A stretch of 64,000 nucleotides of DNA from Gymnorhina tibicen (Eukaryota > Chordata > Aves > Passeriformes > Artamidae): positions 555,267-619,266 of the forward strand of contig VXAZ01004021.1 in NCBI GenBank assembly GCA_013399875.1, written 5' to 3'. A model generated the notes under the pieces. It did no database searches and was not told where the DNA came from. It worked only from the letters and a program-made list of their open reading frames with translations. Of the stretch, positions 59,424 to 64,000 are shown in pieces; position 1 is the first letter of the stretch, and each line of letters starts with the position of its first letter. A program made the translations under genes and the position numbers.

Positions 59424-59493
59424 ATGCAGCATAACAGTCATTTATTAACCTACACAAGATCCAAACGCGTACCTCCAAAAGCATGGGCTGAGG
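59424..59493 (+). CDS. Candidate coding exon, gene unknown
   Basis: The acceptor CAGCTGTTCACTTTCAG ends at 59423 and the donor GCTGAGG/GTAAGTTATT is near-ideal. The 70 bp between are open from the first base (23 codons plus one): MQHNSHLLTYTRSKRVPPKA then WAEG. The exon could also begin translation, since its first codon is ATG. No family is recognised. The opposite strand also offers a short splice-flanked segment here (CCCATGCTTTTGGAG/GTACGC), so even the strand is uncertain. Confidence 0.25.
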
Positions 59494-62400
59494 GTAAGTT
59501 ATTCCAGGTACTTTACAAGATACTGCTCTCAAAAGAGAGTGGTGACAGATCCCATCTTTGGAAAGATTCAGGACTGTATCTTACTGAGCCTCCACTGCCA
59601 TCAGTGACCTTTACAGTAACACAATAAATATTTTAGCATATAATGAATTTGCTGCATTACATTTGCTCTCTGGGCTATTGAAGATCAGCCAGGAACCAAT
59701 CGATTGGAGGCACAAAGCTCCCACAAAACTGAAAGTTGCAATGGAGGTCTTACTACCTGCAGCAAAGAGTTACGGGGTGAAGAGAAATAAGATGTTTAAA
59801 AAACAAACCAACTCATGAGCTCCCCATTTACATAAACTTCCATCAGATCCACTGTACCAGCCCTGAGATCCCTGCAGTCACTCAAGCAGGACTGGCCCTG
59901 AAGCTGCATCTTTATTGTTTTGAAGATTCATTAATGCCAGCAACAAACCTCTCAAAAATAACCTCAAAAACCCACAAGCTTCCCAGGAGTCTGAAGGACA
60001 GGCTCTGAAACACGAGGGAAGCCGCGTGGTTTAGCTCCAGTTCTGCCATCAGCTCGCTTGAATCACTTGGATCCTTCAGACACCTCCTTGCAGCTCCATT
60101 TCTTGGCCTGCTTGGAGGTGTCAGGGCTTTGTCATTTTGCAGCAGCACCTCAGGAACACGTGGAGTTGCTCACCTGCAGAGGTGAACACACAAAGCCAGC
60201 AGATACCAGCACTGAGGTGTTGATCTGTGCCAAAACCTCAACCAGCCAGATCGTCTCTTTTTTGGATCTCATTTTCAATAGATTTAGAAAAATTATCCCA
60301 AGGGTATGGCAAGGGACCAGAACGCAGGAGATCATTTCATGGCATCTGTAATAGCACACAGTTAACAACAACTCCTCAATTTTTGTCTTATGACCTCACG
60401 CATTGGGAAGAGTTTTTATCACCCTCAATATCTCTACAAACACTCCCCCTCTATGTCTCCACCAAGTCTTTCCTTGCTGCCATATAAGCCCAAGGCTTCT
60501 CTTTCCACCCCTTGAGCTGCAGTCAAGGGAAGATCTTAATTTCCTCTACCATCTGCAATGAAATTGCCCCCACACCCATGCCAAACAAGCTGGAATTACA
60601 CCATTAATTTCAGCTTAGTCAGCTTACCCTACAGACTAAGTCAATATTTGACAGATATTTAGCAGAGACTACAATTTATTTAAATTCAGCACATTGTGCC
60701 CACCAGAACAGATATAGCAGAGGATAAGAGTCATCAGGACACACTGATTGGGGGAAAAACACACGATAATCTTTTGGCTGGAGACCTCCTGTCATCAAAA
60801 AAAGGGGGTTAGGGATAGAAGGCCCAGTTTCCTGAGATCAGCCCTCCAAAGCAGGCCTGCTTCCTGAGGAACAACCAGCATTCCCGGGAACAGCACCGCA
60901 GGAGCGAGAACATCTCAGCTTTCAGAGAGGCAGGGTTGCTAAGGCAAGCAAACAAAAGGCTCCTTGTCTGCAGCCCACAGCTCCTCAACACATCCCCACC
61001 GCTGCTGGAGATGGGGTAGTGCAGCCCATCAAGGAGCTCCAGCTAAATCCAGCCTCCAAGGCTGAGCCGTGCCCCTCTGAGCAGTCCTTCAGAGCAGTTC
61101 GTGTTTTCCGGTATCTTCCCAGCTGCTCCACAGCTGGCAGGGAGCAGGGAAATTCTGAGGAAAAGGATTTATGTGAAAACAATGCCAAAGAGGAAGGAGT
61201 GAAACCAGCAAGCAGAGTGTGGGGAATAAAATCGTAATAAACAGAACAGATCAACCACAACTTCACCATAAACTGCAAGTGGCCCACTACTCTGCGTTTT
61301 CAACCATGGAAAAAATAAACCATCAGCTGCAGGACAGCCCCTCAGCTTCCCACCCCTCACACAATTTTTTGTGCATTTCTGAAATCCAGCTGTTTGAAAC
61401 GAGCACATCCCAGCAGATCTCGATGCTGTGAGTCAGCGCCGGCTCTCACAGATGTGATCTCTCCCCAAGTGCTGTTTTCCAGAGCAACAGCTCCAGCCCC
61501 AGCGCAGCGTCAGCACAAGGCGCCCTCAGAGCTTTCCGCCAGCGCTGCTCAGAGGAAGAAAAACTGCTGAAGCCACCCCACGTGCCAAGCTGGTTAATGA
61601 CATCCCCAAGAAACAGGCTCACCCCAGATTGTGGCAGCTTTTAAGATGAAGCTGCTCCAAGTTCGAAGATGGGCATTTTTTTGCTTTTCGATAGAAAATG
61701 CCAGAGAAGATGGAAGCAATTCCTTTAACTGTCACTTCAGTTTCTCGTGTCACATCTTCCCTCCTCCCTCAGCACCGGCAGACACTGCAGCTCCCGGATC
61801 TCTCTAACCCTGTTGTGTGCCCTGGTTCATCCTGCTGGCTGGGAAAGTCCTGTGCTTACACGAGCCCTGGGGAATGGTGCCAAAACTGAGGATTAAAGGA
61901 ATAGGTCAGTGAAAAATTCCAATAAACAGACCATCCCAGGGAGGAGGAGGGGAGCGTTGATCCAAACCTCCCTCTTCCACAACCAGCCAAAGTCCCCTCC
62001 TGTCAGCAGACACGAAGCACTACAGGGAGCAGAGCTGCCACCAGCAGAGAAAGCTGCTCATGTAATTTTTTTTTTTTTAATGTGTGAAAACTAAGTGTTC
62101 CTTGTTTTGTACAAAACTGGCTGGGAGAGGAGAGTCCAAACACCAAGTAAACAATCCACAGGCAGCCCAAACCAGCTGCAGAACAAGGAGTCTCCCACCC
62201 AGCAGTGCCCCAGGGACCTTGCAGGGAGTGAATCTTGCTTGGCCAAAGGAACGTGCCTGCAAAGACAGAAGATCCAAATTCAGAATAAACCCTGTGCTGC
62301 AGCTCATCAAAGGGATGGCTCGGGGTTTTAATTCAGTCACGAAGTAAAACTTAAAAAGATGCATATCAAGGTTTATAGCAACAAAAGGTTTACAGCAACG

Positions 62401-63634
62401 TTTTCTCTTGCCCCTGGACAAACTCTCTGGCTGCAGAAGGAAACCACACAGTGTGGACACACAAACAGTACCCTGAGCATTTGAAAGCAAAAAGAACAAA
62501 GCTCTGGTGAATGTGGGAAATTAGAAAGCCTGACAGATTTCACCCTGGTTTATCCCCTGGCAAATTAGCTACTGTTTAAACACGGAGCTTGGGCATTACA
62601 TCATCCGTTTGCAGGGGAGGTTTTTTTAATTTATTTTTTTTTTAAAGCTAAACCATTCTTGTATTCACAGCTTGAGGAACACTGTTCATTCCAAACAGAC
62701 TCCACTAAATGAAGGGGTGGATCAAGCTTTTTGCTGGAACCCTTAGAGCAGGGAAGCACACACCTAAACTGCTTTGCAAGTTCAAACAGTAAAAGATCTT
62801 ATCTGGAATCTAGCAGGAAATATGGAGCCCCTCAGGTTTGTCTATTCAGATCCAAGGATGAAAAGCCTACTTTTTCAAGTTGGGATGTGCAAAACCAGCC
62901 TGATGAGGAGGCTGAAATCACACAGGCTGCTGCTCACTCAGCTCCAGATCACCAAAGGCCGGGTCCCCTTTGACTCTTCCAGTCCTTTCCGCCCCCTGTG
63001 CAAACAACTCCAGGTTTCAGTCCTTCAGGACACCACGCTGCCTTGAGGGAGCAGCCTGAGAGGAAGGGGAACTGCCTCAGCTGCAAACTGAGCTACTGGG
63101 CATGTTTCTGGCATCTGTTGTCTTGTTCCAGCTTGGACACTCATTTTGGAGACTTCTTTTCCCTTGAGACACGCAGATCTCCACCAGTGCGATTTTCTCC
63201 AAGCTTGGCAGAACCCGAATTTCGCAGCACCTGCTCCTTGGCACGGCTCTCACAGAGTTTTCTTTGGTGTGTTTGAAGGACCAGGCTCTCACAGCCTCTC
63301 CAAGTGCAGCTTCAGAAAACACATGGAGCAATGGGCTCTCATGTGAAAACTCGTACTCGAATGCTGAGAGATTTTACAGTGTGTTTTTCTGACCCTTCAC
63401 TCTCAAGAGTTGTCAGATTTTAAAGTGGAAAAATGCCAGAATTTTCAAAAGGGAAAAAGGAAGAACCATTGGTCTCATCTCTGAGAAGAGCAGGTTCCAC
63501 ACAGACAGAGCTGGTGTGGAGCAAGGCCCTCAGATATTGGACGTTTTCCTACAAACCAAGCCCACAGTAGGCTCTGACCACAACCCAGTGACATCGAGGA
63601 ACCAGATTTCACAAGAGCTCTGCTAAAACTTTGT
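59494..63634. other. CR1-free unannotated stretch
   Basis: No dispersed repeat is recognised. On the minus strand 60170 is a strong donor-like CTCTGCAG/GTGAGC after an open stretch ending LAQINTSVLVSAGFVCSPLQ, but no matching acceptor with a pyrimidine tract is seen. The rest shows nothing. Confidence 0.4.
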
Positions 63635-63650
63635 AAAAAAAAAAAAAAAA
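63635..63650. repeat. Poly(A) run, 16 nt
   Basis: An A16 run after ACTTTGT, followed by TTATTTTTTC. No retrocopy is recognised upstream. Confidence 0.93.
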
Positions 63651-63715
63651 TTATTTTTTCTTTCCCTAAGCCTGGCACAGTTCTATAATCTAATCACATT
63701 ACAGCCTCTAAAGCT

Positions 63716-63960
63716 GAAAAAAAAAAAAAGAAAACAAAAAAACCCAAAAACAAAATAACACAACACCAAAGCAAACCCACAAAGAAATCAACAAAAAACC
63801 CACAGACCTTTCATCATCATACCTCTAGACATTCAAAAATACAGCGAGAATTTTCTCCTTAAATTAAGAAATAAATAAATAAAGACTTATTTTGTAATAA
63901 TACCCAGGATAAGCAATTCTGGTTTTAAAAAAACCCAAGCAAACAACCACACCAAAAAGT
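63716..63960. repeat. A-rich low-complexity region
   Basis: A13 at 63717-63729, followed by irregular AAAC/AACC/CAAA units to about 63800, AAATAAATAAATAAAG near 63870-63885 and another AAACCC-rich block at 63927-63960. Such GTTT/AAAC-rich sequence is common in bird DNA. Confidence 0.85.
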
Positions 63961-64000
63961 TTCAAAAAACTCCATCTGTAGAAGTCCCATCAAATAGAGC

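Noticed and set aside
1..64000. CRISPR arrays, prokaryotic operons, rRNA or integrated viral genes
   Set aside because: No regularly spaced direct repeats, no clustered long reading frames with ribosome-binding sites, no rRNA-like sequence and no recognisable viral protein were seen on either strand.

Overview
The window looks like bird nuclear DNA, probably a songbird or another neoavian (inference). The main evidence is 23 recognisable pieces of CR1 LINE 3' ends. They carry the avian CR1 tail (repeats of an 8-mer resembling ATTCTATG, or its complement) and there are no mammalian young SINEs. I found no complete protein-coding gene, tRNA, rRNA, CRISPR array or bacterial-type operon. The most economical reading is intergenic or long-intron sequence. 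Open reading frames of 60-180 codons are scattered on both strands at about the number expected by chance, and many are CR1 read in translation.

Three CR1 3'-end types are visible. Type I has a block reading AAGCTGTGGCTGCCCCTGGA in sense and a CTGCCCATGGCAGGG block near its end (14 copies). Type II has a tail reading GTTGGAAAAGACCTCT in antisense, plus a block containing AAACCGTGTCC (4 copies). Type III contains TGTCTGTGCAGGGCCAGG in sense (4 copies). One further piece covers only sequence upstream of these blocks. Thirteen copies lie on the minus strand and ten on the plus strand. Six weaker matches resemble the ancient MIR/CORE-SINE group.

Layout: 0.5-46.4 kb is ordinary repeat-dotted avian DNA with roughly one CR1 every 2 kb. 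It includes a 43-bp minisatellite near 29.7 kb, a 43-bp tandem duplication near 39.9 kb, a purine tract near 38.0 kb and an RFX-type X-box near 26.0 kb. From about 46.4 kb to the end (17.5 kb) I see no CR1 at all. That segment holds the only N in the window, at 52060, flanked by an exact 108-bp duplication that is most likely an assembly artefact. It also holds the two best exon-like segments: 51467-51541 on the minus strand and 59424-59493 on the plus strand.

The exon-like segments are reported with low confidence. Each has an acceptor, a donor and at least one open frame, but I recognise no protein family in them, and by-eye scanning of 64 kb will produce such pairs by chance. No set of genes working together can be described, and I found no clear undescribed biological system. 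The observations most worth checking are the N-flanked duplication, the minus-strand exon candidate at 51.5 kb, the CR1-free right end, and the ancient SINE and X-box signals.
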